The translations under genes and the position numbers were made by a program. A DNA stretch of 64,000 bases, taken from the NCBI RefSeq assembly GCF_947172395.1, contig NC_069097.1, forward strand, positions 9,160,142 to 9,224,141, given 5' to 3'. The notes under the pieces are model-generated. The model did no database searches, was not told the DNA's origin, and was given only the letters and a program-made list of their open reading frames with translations. The DNA is from Bicyclus anynana (lineage: Eukaryota; Arthropoda; Insecta; Lepidoptera; Nymphalidae). Positions 1-11,220 of the stretch are shown here, piece by piece (positions within the stretch are counted from its first letter, which is position 1; each line of letters begins with the position of its first letter).

Positions 1-526
1 TGTAGAGTAACTAGGAGGCATATTAATTATTCTCACAACACAACTGGTTCATAAAACCTCTTCATTATTTACTGCGTAATGATGTTTTTAAATTCAAGAC
101 AGTAAATAAATGCGACTCTAATTATTCCTAAGTCAATAAAAAACCTGCCCGCATGTGTTTCGACGTACTAATTTACGAGCTAAACCATCTTGCTTGTTCT
201 CCCTTGGGAAAAATAAATTGTTATTGCTGTCGCAGGTACATACAAGCACATACAAGCACATACCTATAACTCGTCGTGCTAATGTTAACTTAAGCGAGTG
301 AATGTCCTGCCGATAGATAAGTTACCTATGATTTCTTGTTTCCTATCGTAATAAAAGATTTAGATCTATACAATATTTTCTAAGTAACAGGATGTCATAT
401 TTTCTTATTGTAAGTTACTTATTTATCTAATTTTGGTTATTACAGCTTGGTATAGGTACCCAAGTAGTTACTTCTAGGTTTGTCTCTGTTATTAAGATTT
501 GAGAGGGTATAACAAAACTTTCCAAA
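1..526. other. AT-rich stretch, no gene seen
   Basis: No coding frame, RNA gene or recognised repeat is visible. A short direct repeat of acatacaagc lies near 237-262. Confidence 0.6.
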
Positions 527-722
527 TGTATACTAATATTATAAAGCTGGAGAGTTTTTTTGTTTGATTGAACGCGCTAATCTCAGGAACTACTGGTTCG
601 ATTTGAAAATTTCTTTCAGTGTTAGATAGCCCATTTATCGAGGAAGGCTATAGGCTATATATTATCAACGTATTCCTACGGGAACGGGAACCACGCTGGT
701 GAAACCGCGTGGCGTCAGCTAT
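527..722 (+). mobile_element. Non-autonomous Helitron, type 1
   Basis: The left end carries actaatattataaagctg, and the body has the phrase gaacgcgctaatctcagg shared by at least five other copies in the window (33801, 36150, 37827, 53813, 54845). The right end is ggcgtcagcta just after the GC-rich stretch gaaaccgcg. Better copies of the family start with TC, end with CTAG and sit between A and T, which is the Helitron rule. Here the last CTAG has mutated to CTAT. It has no coding capacity. It resembles the Lep1-like elements described from Lepidoptera, though the name is from memory. Confidence 0.7.
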
Positions 723-751
723 ACCAAATAAATCCACAGAATGCATATGTA

Positions 752-952
752 GAACTAAACTAACATTTTATAGAGGTAAAGTGTGTGGCGTTGTAGGGGT
801 AATCTCTGAATATACCGAAACGATATTGAAAATTCTTTTACCACTAGAAAGCCAAGTTTCCAAGTGGTAAATGAATTCTCAAAATCGGTTCAGCAGATCC
901 AGAGATTACTCCTTACAATACCACAAACATTACCTCTAAATATGTTTAGTTT
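752..952. repeat. 200-bp fold-back (imperfect long inverted repeat)
   Basis: Two arms of about 95 bp (752-850 and 857-952) are reverse complements at roughly four bases in five. The outer ends are gaactaaac and gtttagtt, and both arms carry gaggtaa, taatctctg and a ccactagaaag-like block near the centre. The body matches the gaggtaaagtt...gaaagcc repeat seen again near 47.2, 51.6, 53.8 and 55.1 kb, so this is probably two copies head to head or one inverted duplication of a Helitron-like repeat. Confidence 0.6.
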
Positions 953-2284
953 AACTCCAAGTAATACTGCAAAAGCCCAAAGCTTTTCAATTAATTGAAC
1001 CGAAGGTTACTAGTCTCATAAAACACCATGAAAATACACCGGAAAAGGTCGAAAAAGGTCGCAGTGTTCATGAATTACCGATTGCCAATAAAATTGAATG
1101 ACGTACGGCTTTCGCATTAACCCAATTGCGATCAATTCTTACCTCACTCGTATGATCAATCAGTGATAATTAGTAGGTAGCTTCGGTCTCCATTTTCTGT
1201 CATTATGTTATGAGAACATCTGCGTTCATTATCAATGATAAATGAGAAAATATTATTATTATTTTTTGGAGTTCCGTTCATTAGTCAAATTCAAAGTTAA
1301 AAATATTTTATTTTCAATTAAATCGTAAAAGGATTGTTTTGAATCATAGTAATTGTCATTTTAATAATTTTTTTTGAAAGCAATGGCGATAATGAAATGA
1401 ATAAATATTGAAAATTCCATAAAAAAACAAGCTTTGAGTAATTTTGAAAAGCTTGAATAGTCTTCTCGATTATTAGGCAATATTTCCAACAAGAATGGAA
1501 CTAGGTATGTAGGTATTTGTACTTAAGAATTTGCTTAGAAAGTATTTTTTTGTTCAAGTTTCTTAATACGCGTAATAATTATATTTATTTAATTTCTATG
1601 GATGGTTCCGTAAGTGTGCTAGTCCAACTCGCACTTTGCACGCTTTTTTGTTCAACCTTAATTTGCGTGTTACAACGTCGTAAAGAGCAAGGGTGTACGA
1701 CATAAATGATGCGACATAAAATATTTGATCTTATGGGGGTATTCATAAATAAATTGTTTGTAGGATGTATGTAGGAAGTAAAAGCCGTTATTAGGGAGCT
1801 GCTTATTAACATTTGACACCTTTGCATCTGCCTACATAATTTGGCTCAAATTACGCACGCTAGGGTTGTCACCAGGCAACGTACAAACTGGCTTAAATTA
1901 TCTTGAAAAATTAAAATATCTCGACATCAAAATAAGATTTTCAATACATAAATACCATTATTTTTTTTTTGCTTGACAATAATAAATCTTATACATAATT
2001 ATTTTGATGGATTTGTAAACAAGAACGTGGCTGTTTTGTTAATACTTTTTGGTTTTTTACTAATGAATGATTTTAAAAATACCTACTAAACTAATTTTAT
2101 TTTTACGTTGAAAGCTAACGACATTATAAAATAATGTATCATTGTTGAAACCAGAGATTAACCTCATTGAGATTTTAAATTATTAATACTACAAAACTTT
2201 TTTAGTAGAGAATATTGTTTTACTGTTTATAGAAGACGAAGTCTACTAATTACCGATATAGTTATCTTGAGCATTTACAGTTCA
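953..2284. other. AT-rich stretch, no gene seen
   Basis: Both strands lack a convincing coding frame. The two opposed frames at 1517-1705 and 1585-1827 overlap, are unlike any protein I know, and are treated as chance. No repeat family was recognised. Confidence 0.55.
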
Positions 2285-2333
2285 GTGTTGTTCACAATTA
2301 TAATGTAGTATACATTATAATTGTGAACAACAC
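2285..2333. repeat. Perfect palindrome, 23-bp arms, 3-nt loop
   Basis: Bases 2285-2307 and 2311-2333 are exact reverse complements with gta between them. No flanking duplication or transposon end is visible. Extruded DNA or transcript would form a very stable hairpin. Confidence 0.9.
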
Positions 2334-3715
2334 TCATATCTTCCAAATTCAAATTTTCAAAAAAAAAAAATCCAAATCCAACTTGTACCTCATTGTGTTT
2401 CATCAAACATGATTTTTTAGATAAACAAGCCTATTTAGTACAAAAAATCGGTTTGTATAAAGCTAAATGCTCAAAATCGAGCAAATAACAATACATAAAT
2501 CGTATGAAATCGTATGAATGTTGAGTGTTTAATTTTAAATTACATTTTACATTACGTCATAAATCCCGCGTTACGGGATTCCATATCGACAGCCCGTGCC
2601 GATCGGCCCGAGAGCGCAGCTGCATTGAGCTCGTCCCAATTCTACCGATAATGATGAATAGAATGAGAGTCAGCTGCAAGATTTATTGATTGAATGGACA
2701 AACATACTAATTGATAGATTATAAAAATGTACAAATTAATTTATTTCAAGTTGGCTTCTATACAAGCACTTTTGAAACATAAACTCCCACACGTTTTAAA
2801 AGTAATATACCGAGAGGAGCCGCGAAAAAATTCAGCAGTTACACTTTTAAAAACATTTATAATATTACAATCAAGATTATACAGTTTATATCTTTTGCCA
2901 TCCTCTCGTGTGCAAAATAAAATAGAATCAATTGCTTATATGAATCTTTATCATAATTTTCTATCAGTTAATAAAAAAATAAAAATAATTTTCGCTCAGC
3001 ATTGATTTTTGAAAACGTTATTATAATTAGGAAAACATGTGTAGGTACAATTACAAAATGCGGGTTATTGTGTAACTGTACTCTAAACTTTTGGAACTTC
3101 AGGTTTGACTAATTTTAGAGACTTTACCGTCGGAAGGGAAAGTCTAATGTATAGAGCCGACAAGAAAGTCATTTAAACCAACAATAAAGAGTTATCTTTT
3201 AACAGTTAATTAATATTATAGGAACCCGTCAAAAAATTCAACGTCAATCTAATCATTATTGATTTTATTATTAATGGTTGCCTTTGCGTGGATGATTTAC
3301 AATGTTTATTCATTATTAAATATTTCAAAGGTCACACAAAGATTAAAGTCTCACTTGTAGATTGCTCAAACAATTAATATTGTTAAATGATTACGTAAGC
3401 GATAGCTGATTCATTTGTATGAATGATCTGAATTTATTTTTCCAATGATTTACTCACTCAAGCAACTCTTTTTCTTATTGCGGTTGCTACAAAAAAAAAT
3501 AATTTCGACGATACTTAATACCTTTGTAACAAAAAGTTAAGTATGATTTTTCTTTGATCAGAAAATAACAAATGTTACGATTTAAATATGATTTTCCAGA
3601 TCGTCGTTGGAAGATCATTCATAAAGAATTCAACAGACTATAGCGAAGTGCATTGAAAATAATTAGCACTTAATATTGCTAGTATGGAAAAAGTTACAAA
3701 ATAAAAGAACAACAA
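2334..3715. other. AT-rich stretch with one unassigned open frame
   Basis: A GC-richer patch lies at 2570-2640. An ATG-started frame at 2727-3005 (+) could encode 92 residues rich in K, L, I and Y. I do not recognise it, and composition alone could produce it. Nothing else is seen. Confidence 0.4.
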
Positions 3716-3970
3716 GACATTTAAAATTATTTTTAAACATACTTTCACAAGTTTGATTTAATCTATTGTTATTGAATATTTTGTAATTAGTATTATTTCA
3801 TAAAGATTGGGTTGGTATACTTAATAATTTAATTATCCTATTTTATTTTATATGACATTTTGATTAGGTACTTTTATATTTGACATTTAAAATATAATTT
3901 CTAAACATACCATCACAATTATGTTTGATTTAACTTAATTGCTATTGTCTTTTTTATTTAATTACTCGTG
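3716..3970. repeat. Diverged local direct duplication
   Basis: The segment from about 3716 (gacatttaaaatta, then aaacatac, tcacaa, gtttgattta) recurs from about 3882 with the same order of blocks, a period near 166 bp. Copies have many substitutions and small indels, so the event is old. Confidence 0.55.
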
Positions 3971-5484
3971 TCTTTGTAACTGTTGTACGCCAGAAATGGT
4001 CGAATACATAATTTTACCGTTTATATTCTCAACAAATAAATGAATAAATAAATGAATCTTTCACACTTGTAAGATTTAGCCTCTGTATCTTGGCCTATGC
4101 CGATAATGACAGATTGCATTGTGCAACGCAACCGCGGCCGTGGGCGACAACGTTGGGGCAGGCCATGTCCGTTTCCGATCGACGCAACCAACGCAACCAT
4201 ATTTTATGTAAGTGATATAACGTTTATTATCGTTCACATTTACAACAATCACCGAACGACCGCGATAATTACAATATTTCTTCAATGCGGGCGCTTTTGT
4301 TGCGTTGCATTGTTTTGTTTTTTTAATTATTTCACTAACGAACTTTTATGAAAGGGCTTTAATTAAATCGGCCGCTACTTAATTGTAAAATGGTACTTAA
4401 TAAACGGAAGGTATGCTTTTGTAACTGCATAATAAACGTGCTACGTATCTATATAAATATATGAACAATCTTAATATTATAGGTATAGGTGTCTAGAAAG
4501 ATAATAAAGTTAGTTACTTTAATAAGGAACCCAACTATGGGTAAGTACTCTGACTTAACCTTGACAAAATTTATTCAATTCAAAGAAAATAAATTTTGAT
4601 GTAGATAAGACCTTTCTTTTGAAATATCTAATTATGAACAATCATTTTAGTAAATGACTGATCATATTTTTTTATAAGCGTTGATTTTGATATTCTAATC
4701 TCCAATAAGTGGCGAAAGAACTTTTGCTAAATCGTAAAATATCTTCGTTCCCCTATAAATTAGTCAGAAGTACTGTGTTAGGGGTGTCTACGATAATAGT
4801 CCAGCAGTACAAAAAACATAAAAAAAATTACAATTTTAGTTTTTTAAATATCGACAACCCTACTTATATCTAAGGTAATCTGTGGTTTGTTTACAAAATA
4901 TTTTATATCGATTTCCGCTATAGTATTTGTATATATTGCCATTTGTTTTTTATTCATTCATTGCCATTTATATTTATTATGTAGTCCTATTAAGTGGTTT
5001 ATAATACATATAATAGGTATACAAACCACTAACAATTTTATCCGAAACATCGTGGAACTTAGCACTGGGAACTGTCTTAGAATTGCACATAGTACATTGA
5101 GTCCTTCGTATTTTCCTCACGAACGCTATAAAATTCACTTTGTGCACCATTTTGTACGTGTTAGTACACCAACCGCACAATACTGAAGTGTAGTAACCAA
5201 ACGGAGTCAAATATATGTTATTGAATGTAGATTATTAGAACCGGTCGTCGGGATGAGTCACGCAACAGTATAGTGATGTCACGGGCGTACGTGCATATTA
5301 AGACAAATATTGGTTTTATCATTTGGAAACTTAGGTTATATGTGAAACCCTCCGTTCGTCTTGGTAATTCAAAACATAAGCCAGTCATTGTATCGTGAAA
5401 TACTGAAGGACTTTTTGAAATTCATCATTAATAGGCTAGTTGACAATTTTTCTTAAATGGCCTTAAGTTATTCATTATCATTCT
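3971..5484. other. Stretch with a possible decayed TIR element
   Basis: gcaacgcaac near 4126 and its reverse complement gttgcgttgc near 4299 suggest the ends of an old inverted-repeat element of about 200 bp, but the arms do not extend cleanly and no target duplication was found. The rest is AT-rich. The overlapping opposed frames at 4.1-4.35 kb and 4.9-5.2 kb are not convincing. Confidence 0.3.
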
Positions 5485-5563
5485 ACTCTACCCCTATACC
5501 CTACCTCTACCCCACTCCTACCCCACTCCTACCCTACTCCTACCCTCCCAATACCCTACCGTT
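5485..5563 (+). repeat. C-rich microsatellite, (CCTAC)n-like
   Basis: Imperfect tandem copies of ctacc, cctac and ccactccta run directly into the SINE tail that follows. Confidence 0.8.
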
Positions 5564-5699
5564 CGCGTAGAAACCGAAAAGGGTTTGGATTTTTATCCTC
5601 CTCCTAACAAGTTAGTCCGCTTCTATCTTAGATTGCATCATCACTTACCATCAGGTGAGATTGTAGTCAAGGGCTAACTTGTAAAGAATAAAAAAAAGA
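5564..5699 (+). mobile_element. SINE-2, 3' part only
   Basis: Carries the 3' half of the second SINE family: tagaaaccgaaa, aacaagttag, the block cttagattgcatcatcactt and the tail cttgtaaagaataaaaaaa. The tRNA-like head is missing; the 5' side abuts the microsatellite. Confidence 0.8.
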
Positions 5700-5824
5700 A
5701 TCCTACGTCCTTCTCCTGGTTCTAAGCTACCTCTCCACTAATTTTGAGCCAAATCCGTCCAGCCGTACTTGGGTTATAAGTGTTGTAGCAAACCCGACTT
5801 TCTTTTATATATAGATATCGATAT
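5700..5824 (+). repeat. 3' end fragment of a dispersed repeat
   Basis: The string gagccaaatccgtccagccg followed by a cccgactttctt and tatatatagat end resembles the 3' ends of many lepidopteran non-autonomous elements. The family is not assigned. Confidence 0.4.
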
Positions 5825-6250
5825 ATTTCGGACCCTTATTCTATGTTCTACATGAAATTAAAATTGCTTAGGTTTGTAGGTAGTCATGAAATTCAAGTGA
5901 CGAGATTTACAGTAGTTTATTCCTTCAGTCATCGAGAGAATCGCCACTCAACAGAACGCGAGATCTATAATAAAAATGAAAAAAAAAATGTTATCGAGAT
6001 GAGGTATTCATACATACCTCTATCCTACTCATGCTGACATTATTTTCCTCCACCCGTGATATATGGTCGCATTTAAAGAATATTACACAATATGTTGAAT
6101 ACATATGTATATTACTTCGTTCAGAAATTATGGTTCAGCCCGTATCTAGATGAGCTTTTAAAGCCAATATAATGTCCTCTTTCAATTTACGCAATATATG
6201 TCTGATTTATGTATGTAATAAATAAATATTTTTAGGTCACTTTCGATAAT

Positions 6251-6478
6251 ACCGGCTCATCCATCCATTGCGTCCATTATTTATTTGTTCAAAATTACGT
6301 TTTATGGGCTTCTTTTTAATTCAACTTAAGTTATAATAAAAGGTTAGAATTCGTTAACACCGGTACATCCATTGCGTCCATAATTTATTGGTTCAAAATT
6401 ACATTTTATGGGCTTTTTATTTAACCATTTCAACTTACTCGTAAGTTATTAAACTTACGAGTAAGTTAAAGGTTAGAA
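6251..6478 (+). repeat. Tandem duplication with an enlarged palindrome in copy 2
   Basis: Unit 1 (6251-6352) and unit 2 (6359-6478) share accgg, catccattgcgtccat, tttatgggct and aaggttagaat, a period of about 108 bp. Where unit 1 has a short aacttaagtt, unit 2 has a perfect palindrome: arms 6432-6447 and 6452-6467 with the 4-nt loop atta. Confidence 0.75.
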
Positions 6479-7182
6479 TGGCTACTTATTAATAATAAAT
6501 AGTCTTCGTGTGTCTGTCTTGTGTGCTGTGTCTAATTTTATTTTAAATACGCGCTACTTTTTGGGAAAATCTATAATAGGTTGATTGAACTGTTACGAGT
6601 AATCTTTATCTCAATTATTATAATTTAATTTTTACTTTTCCAAAGAAAATCTTGCGTAACGTTTTTGGGTTAATAGCTACCTATTAACCAAGTATCTACA
6701 TACTAGGTAGTACTACAGGTTAACCTGGTAGTATCAGATGTTACGAAATGTCAAGTGGACATGATTATCTTGTAAACATAACAATTAATTACCAGATAAA
6801 ATGAAAAGAATTCAACAAGAAAAGGTAAATGTACACGCATCTACCATAGGAAGTAGGTAAGCAAACATTTATCACCTTTTTTGGAAGCTCACCGCGATCT
6901 TACGGTATGGCAGAGATGCTGCGAACCGGATCGCGTGAATCATAGTGCAATCATTCGCGGAATCGTGCTGTAGTACACTACACGGCTACGCACTGGCCTT
7001 CTATACACGTAACTCATGAGGTCACTGACTCACTGTCATTAATTTGATAAGCCACTGAATGGAGGGTCTAATTAACTAGGTAAAACAACACCGTGTCATT
7101 ATTGAACGTTGCAAACCCAAACGAAACTAGATTCGTAATTTACAGACATCGACCAGTGATGCGTGCCAAGAGATACTTAATT
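6479..7182. other. No gene seen
   Basis: Mixed AT-rich DNA with a less AT-rich patch at 6890-7030. No repeat or frame was recognised. Confidence 0.5.
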
Positions 7183-7312
7183 ATCTCATCAACATCATAT
7201 CAGCCGATGGACGTCCAATACAGGACATATATTATAGGGACTTCCAAACACCACGTTACTGAGAAACATCCCTTGCCTCCCTTTTACCGTGATCGCTGTC
7301 AGAGCCAGGAAT
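7183..7312 (-). mobile_element. RTE-type LINE, 3' end fragment
   Basis: Contains atatcagccgatggacgtcc, the antisense of the 3' end shared with the copies at 19.7, 20.9, 51.0 and 54.1 kb. Only the last part of the element is recognisable; the rest is degraded. Confidence 0.5.
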
Positions 7313-7639
7313 AGCGGGGCTGACGGGGATTAGGGGCTGTGTCTTATTTTTTTGTAAGTATTGCCCTATACTGACTATGCTGGGAAAACCATCGATTTAT
7401 ATCGATGACTAAAACGGATTGATCAATGCAGGACTATGCTGCTCGACACCGATTTATGTAATTTCAAAATATAGACTTTCAATGGTTATACTACCATGCA
7501 TCGGACACCAGTCTTGTCATAATATTTTAGCGTGCTTAAATAAGAAAAAAGTCATTTACGAAAATATTGCGGTTTCTGTTATTGCGATAATGTGACGAAA
7601 GAGATACGTAGGAAACGAACGATAATACCGATGTAGCCC

Positions 7640-7800
7640 AATGCGCTGGACTGACCAAGTAGGTACAAACTGCGCTCCACGCTCCACGAATGTTCTAGGA
7701 GAGCCACACTACGGGAGGAATGGCGACGGATAGTGAGGCTTGCCACCGCGTCCAAATGACGACCACGACCACTCTGTTAAGAGTGTAACGACGAAGAAGA
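7640..7800 (+). pseudogene. LINE reverse transcriptase C-terminal remnant
   Basis: Translation in the frame of 7681-7761 gives LHECSRRATLREEWRRIVRL, a basic tail typical of the C-terminus of non-LTR retrotransposon polyproteins, preceded in another frame by RWTDQV. A frameshift separates the two pieces and a stop soon follows. This is a dead fragment whose clade is not assigned. Confidence 0.5.
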
Positions 7801-7802
7801 AG

Positions 7803-7892
7803 CCCAAAGATCGTGTGTGGTGGCGCACTCTCGGAAAGTCCTATGTTCAGCAGTGGACGAATACCGGCTGTTGATTGACGAAAGAGAGTGAT
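7803..7892 (+). pseudogene. RTE LINE polyprotein extreme C-terminus
   Basis: The frame aaagatcgtgtg onward reads KDRVWWRTLGKSYVQQWTNT and then a stop. The W..L..SYVQQWT pattern is the end of the RTE-type endonuclease/reverse transcriptase that recurs in this window. It directly follows another LINE tail, so two LINE 3' ends are stacked here. Confidence 0.6.
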
Positions 7893-7935
7893 GTATTGAC
7901 AAAATCATCTCATTATCGCGTGACGCGGATCTAAG

Positions 7936-7978
7936 GAAAAATGGAATGGAAAATGGAAATGGAAATGGAAAATGGAAG
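7936..7978 (+). repeat. GGAAAT-type microsatellite
   Basis: Alternating ggaaat, ggaaaat and ggaat units. Confidence 0.85.
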
Positions 7979-8036
7979 TATCATCGCTATATTTTTCACT
8001 GTCGCCATGGAGCAGTATTGACTATTGAGGTATTAG

Positions 8037-8079
8037 CAACAACGCAACAACGTATAAGTTATATGTTGTTGCGTTGTTG
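8037..8079. repeat. Near-perfect palindrome, 20-bp arms, 3-nt loop
   Basis: Bases 8037-8056 pair with 8060-8079 with one mismatch (position 8052), leaving the loop agt. The arms are internally repetitive (caacaacgcaacaac). No insertion signature is visible. Confidence 0.85.
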
Positions 8080-9169
8080 TCTTTCGATTCTTAAATTCTA
8101 CGTGAGCACAGTGTCAGTGTGTTGAAGTAACAAACAATAATAATTTACTATGTGCTGTCTACGTTAGTTAATTAAACAAGTTCGCAGATTCACACGTTTT
8201 AATTTAGAGGAATTAGCTATGACTAAGAACAACAAAAATACATTTCCGTAAAGTTCCACAAAATTATTCATTACCCAAACCACACAAATAAAACGCCTTC
8301 CAAATATCTCGGCTCGACAAACAAAGCTAAATAAAGAGAGCAAATAAGGACTCACATACCCTTCTAAATTACCGTTCGAAACTCTTCCATCAATATTTTT
8401 CCGAGTAAGTTCAATGCACTGTACCTAGAAACCTTCCACGGTTGAAGACCATAGTTGGCCTTGTTTCTTCTTCCTTTCAAAGAACTATTAAACTTAGAGG
8501 AAAATGTCAATTCTCGTTGTTTATAATGACGTAGTTATTCATTTGTGACCTTTATGAATGGACGCTATAGAAAACAATAATACCTAACAATAGTTAGGAT
8601 AATAGCTTACAATATTTGTTTGCGTTTGCGGTTAAGCGTTGGTAATGGATTAAAATAAATCAAGACGCCAACAATAAGATTTATCTATTCTCTAGGCACC
8701 TAGACCTACCTACATACATACTAACGTACTACCTAACTAAAAAAAAAATAGACTGAGTATATAATAATATAGACTTTTGAAAATGCTTTTTTTTCACTTT
8801 TAAAATACAAGCACCAAAAAAGGGAAGTGTCTTATCGTATTAGAAAACGGTTTTTTGTCTAGATGTGTAATTAAAAATAAATCAGTCGTTAAAGAAAACT
8901 GTACATGATTAATTATTATCATTCATGGTCAAAAAATAATGCATTTGTCATTAAGTACTTTCCGATTCCAAAATAAAACGTTTCAATCAACCTGTACAAC
9001 TTAATCAGGGATAATAGGTCTGTATCGTGACAAAGAACCACGGAATGAAGATATAGTCAGAAATCGTTGATTCTTTGCCTGTCCTTAATTATAAAATATA
9101 TAGCATAGTGTTCCACTCCTCCGAAGTGCAGACAAATGTTTGCTATTACGGTTAAAATGATGAATTATA
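8080..9169. other. AT-rich stretch, no gene seen
   Basis: No repeat family or persuasive frame. The minus-strand frames at 8164-8355 and 9085-9270 are short and unrecognised; the second lies partly over a MITE fragment. Confidence 0.5.
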
Positions 9170-9307
9170 TAGGGACTTGCCTCGTTAGACAGTACCCCTC
9201 TCTCAAAGTATATGATCATCAATGATCTAACACGTTTATAAAAACTGTTTATAAAGAATCCATGTTTCATTGTTGTAACCGTTTTCGTTGTGTAAAGAGC
9301 TCCCTAA
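9170..9307 (+). mobile_element. hAT-like MITE fragment (CTCAGAC family)
   Basis: Carries the internal left part of the family seen intact at 12800 and 55623: cttgcctcgttagac, then cctctctcaaagtatatgat, aacgat-like and cttataaa-like blocks, catgtttcattgttgtaac, and gtaaagagctcc. Both terminal inverted repeats are missing. Confidence 0.6.
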
Positions 9308-9817
9308 AACGATTGAATCGCGAATAACAGATTCATTCAGAGGAATAAATCAAGACGATACCAACTAGTTTGTCTTTGAATACAATTATTTTACAAACGA
9401 GTTATAAAAGCAAAACCACGGTGAACAAGTGCCTCCCTATTGTAAATGTAAATTATGTCTTGTTTCTATTTAAATATTTAAGACTGTAAATTAGGGAAAC
9501 ATTAGAATGGAAGTGGTTTTGATCCTACGCAGATAAATTTTGCATAAACTTTAAAGGCTTACATAAATGTATTTTAACATTTAAGTGTGATTTATGTAAA
9601 AAAAATATATTATATAATTTCTGAATGTATTTCGCCAGATGGAATATCTGTATATCTGCGAGTAATACCAGATATTTTTTATTCTACATATATCAAATGT
9701 ATGCTGTAAAATGTAATTCAGTTTGAGAAAAACAGCAAGTTTACTCTGAATATTATACCTACGGAATAGTATTACTTACTCGTAATCATGATGACTTGAA
9801 TTTCTTTTTCATTTATT
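9308..9817. other. AT-rich stretch, no gene seen
   Basis: Nothing recognised on either strand. Confidence 0.55.
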
Positions 9818-10126
9818 CGTCATCAACCCATATTCGGCTCACTGCTGAGCTCGAGTCTCCTCTCAGAATGAGAGGGGTTAGGCCAATAGTCCACCACGCT
9901 GGCCCAATGCGGATTGGCAGACTTCACACACGCAGAGAATGAAGATAATTCTCTGGTATGCAGGTTTCCTCACGATGTATTCCTTCACCGATTGAGACAC
10001 GGGATATTTAATTTCTTAAAATGCACACAACTGAAAAGTTGGAGGTGCATGCCCCGGACCGGATTCGGACCCACACCCTCCGGAATCGGAGGCAGAGGTC
10101 ATATCCACTGGGCTATCACTGCTCAG
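9818..10126 (-). mobile_element. SINE-1, near full length
   Basis: On the minus strand it begins gagcagtgatagcccagtgg, with a tRNA-like A box (tagcccagtgg) and a B box in which one base has changed (ggtccgaatcc). It then has gcatgcacctccaac, the aagaaattaaat block, the cgcattgggcc block and the 3' cgaatatgggttgatgacg end. The two small frames read from this stretch are translations of the SINE, not genes. SINEs of this type are made by RNA polymerase III and need LINE enzymes in trans. Confidence 0.85.
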
Positions 10127-10720
10127 CCATTTATTCATTTATTTATTTCATTTATTCATTTTCATATATTTATAAGCAGTTAAGAAATTTTTACTACTTA
10201 TATAAAATTTACTAGATTTTGTCTTATATATTTTTTTCCAAGCCAAGCGTAATCGCTAACTATTATAGCAACATGAAAAGTTTCGCAGATTATCGTGAAC
10301 AGTCGGGCAGAAAAACAGACAAAATTTCCGTAAGCTTAACAAAATTTAAGACGATACCATTCAGGAGCTTCAGTTTTATCATATCATAGCTATTCTTGCA
10401 ATTATGATATTAGTATAGATTAAAAAGAAACACACAAATGTTTCGTGATTAGTCTTTTACGATTACTATATGAAATTCTAGAATATTTTGGTAACTTACT
10501 GAAACACAGCTGTGAACTTCACACTAAAACTATACGATCAGCAAAAATTACACAATTGATCATTCACTAATAAAATTTATAAACACATTTTGAACACACG
10601 ATATAACGCACAAAATACACTTAACACTCAGTAAAAATAGCACTTTTGTTGTCCTATTAAAGATACGTTAATTAAAGAAATAGACCATTAATCAGTTATT
10701 TTTTTTAAACGCAGTCATTT
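10127..10720. other. AT-rich stretch, no gene seen
   Basis: No repeat family or frame recognised. Confidence 0.5.
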
Positions 10721-10724
10721 ATCT

Positions 10725-11000
10725 ATAATCAAAGTCTGCTTCACTGTTAATTCCTCTGAGAGTTTTAATATAAAATTATTAAACAAGTTAACTCTTAGTT
10801 AAGACCATGCAATGGCCATTAATTTGTTCTTTAATTTTTAAACATAATCATTAAAACACAATAGCTTTCAGAATCAGTCCTCCGCGCGGTTAATTCCTCT
10901 GAGGTTTTTATTATATTGTTATACACTTCTACACGTTAGAACATCTACGAATAGTACTCTTAGTTATGACCGGTGTACTGACACAGCCATTGGACAGTTT
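10725..11000 (+). repeat. Diverged direct duplication
   Basis: gttaattcctctgag, a T-rich block and ctcttagttaagacc occur at 10745-10806. gttaattcctctgagg and ctcttagttatgacc return at 10890-10970, followed in both by a gccatt motif. Period is about 145-165 bp, with an indel between copies. Confidence 0.55.
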
Positions 11001-11220
11001 TCGCGCTTGAGTACTCAGCCATATGGAGAGTCAAAAATCAATGAGGGTTGCTCTCTGAATGGCGGGCGGCGACCTACGAAGGTCGCTTTTGCTCCTGTAG
11101 TACGCGGCCCTTTAGCACGCATGCGCACTATAATCGTGATTTCTTTTTGTGAAATACAATGTACTCAGACTGCATGTTAGCGTTAGTTTAGTAGTTGTAG
11201 AGCTATTTATGCTATGAGCT
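11001..11220 (+). promoter_or_regulatory. GC-richer block, possible regulatory region
   Basis: This stretch is clearly richer in GC than its surroundings. It holds an inverted pair gcgacctacgaaggtcgc near 11068-11085 and gcatgcgca at 11119-11127, which matches the core of NRF1-type sites. It leads directly into the 140-bp array. No TATA box or initiator was identified, so promoter function is inference only. Confidence 0.3.

Noticed and set aside
2285..2333. microRNA precursor
   Set aside because: Arms pair perfectly with a 3-nt loop, unlike the bulged 60-90-nt precursors of animal microRNAs, and no known seed was recognised.
4076..4351. Opposed frames and possible MITE based on gcaacgcaac ends
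   Set aside because: Inverted ends match for only about 10 bases, and no target duplication was found; frames on both strands are unsupported.
5485..5563. Telomere-like repeats
   Set aside because: Units are CCTAC/CCACTCCTA, not the insect TTAGG/CCTAA repeat, and the tract is short and next to a SINE tail.
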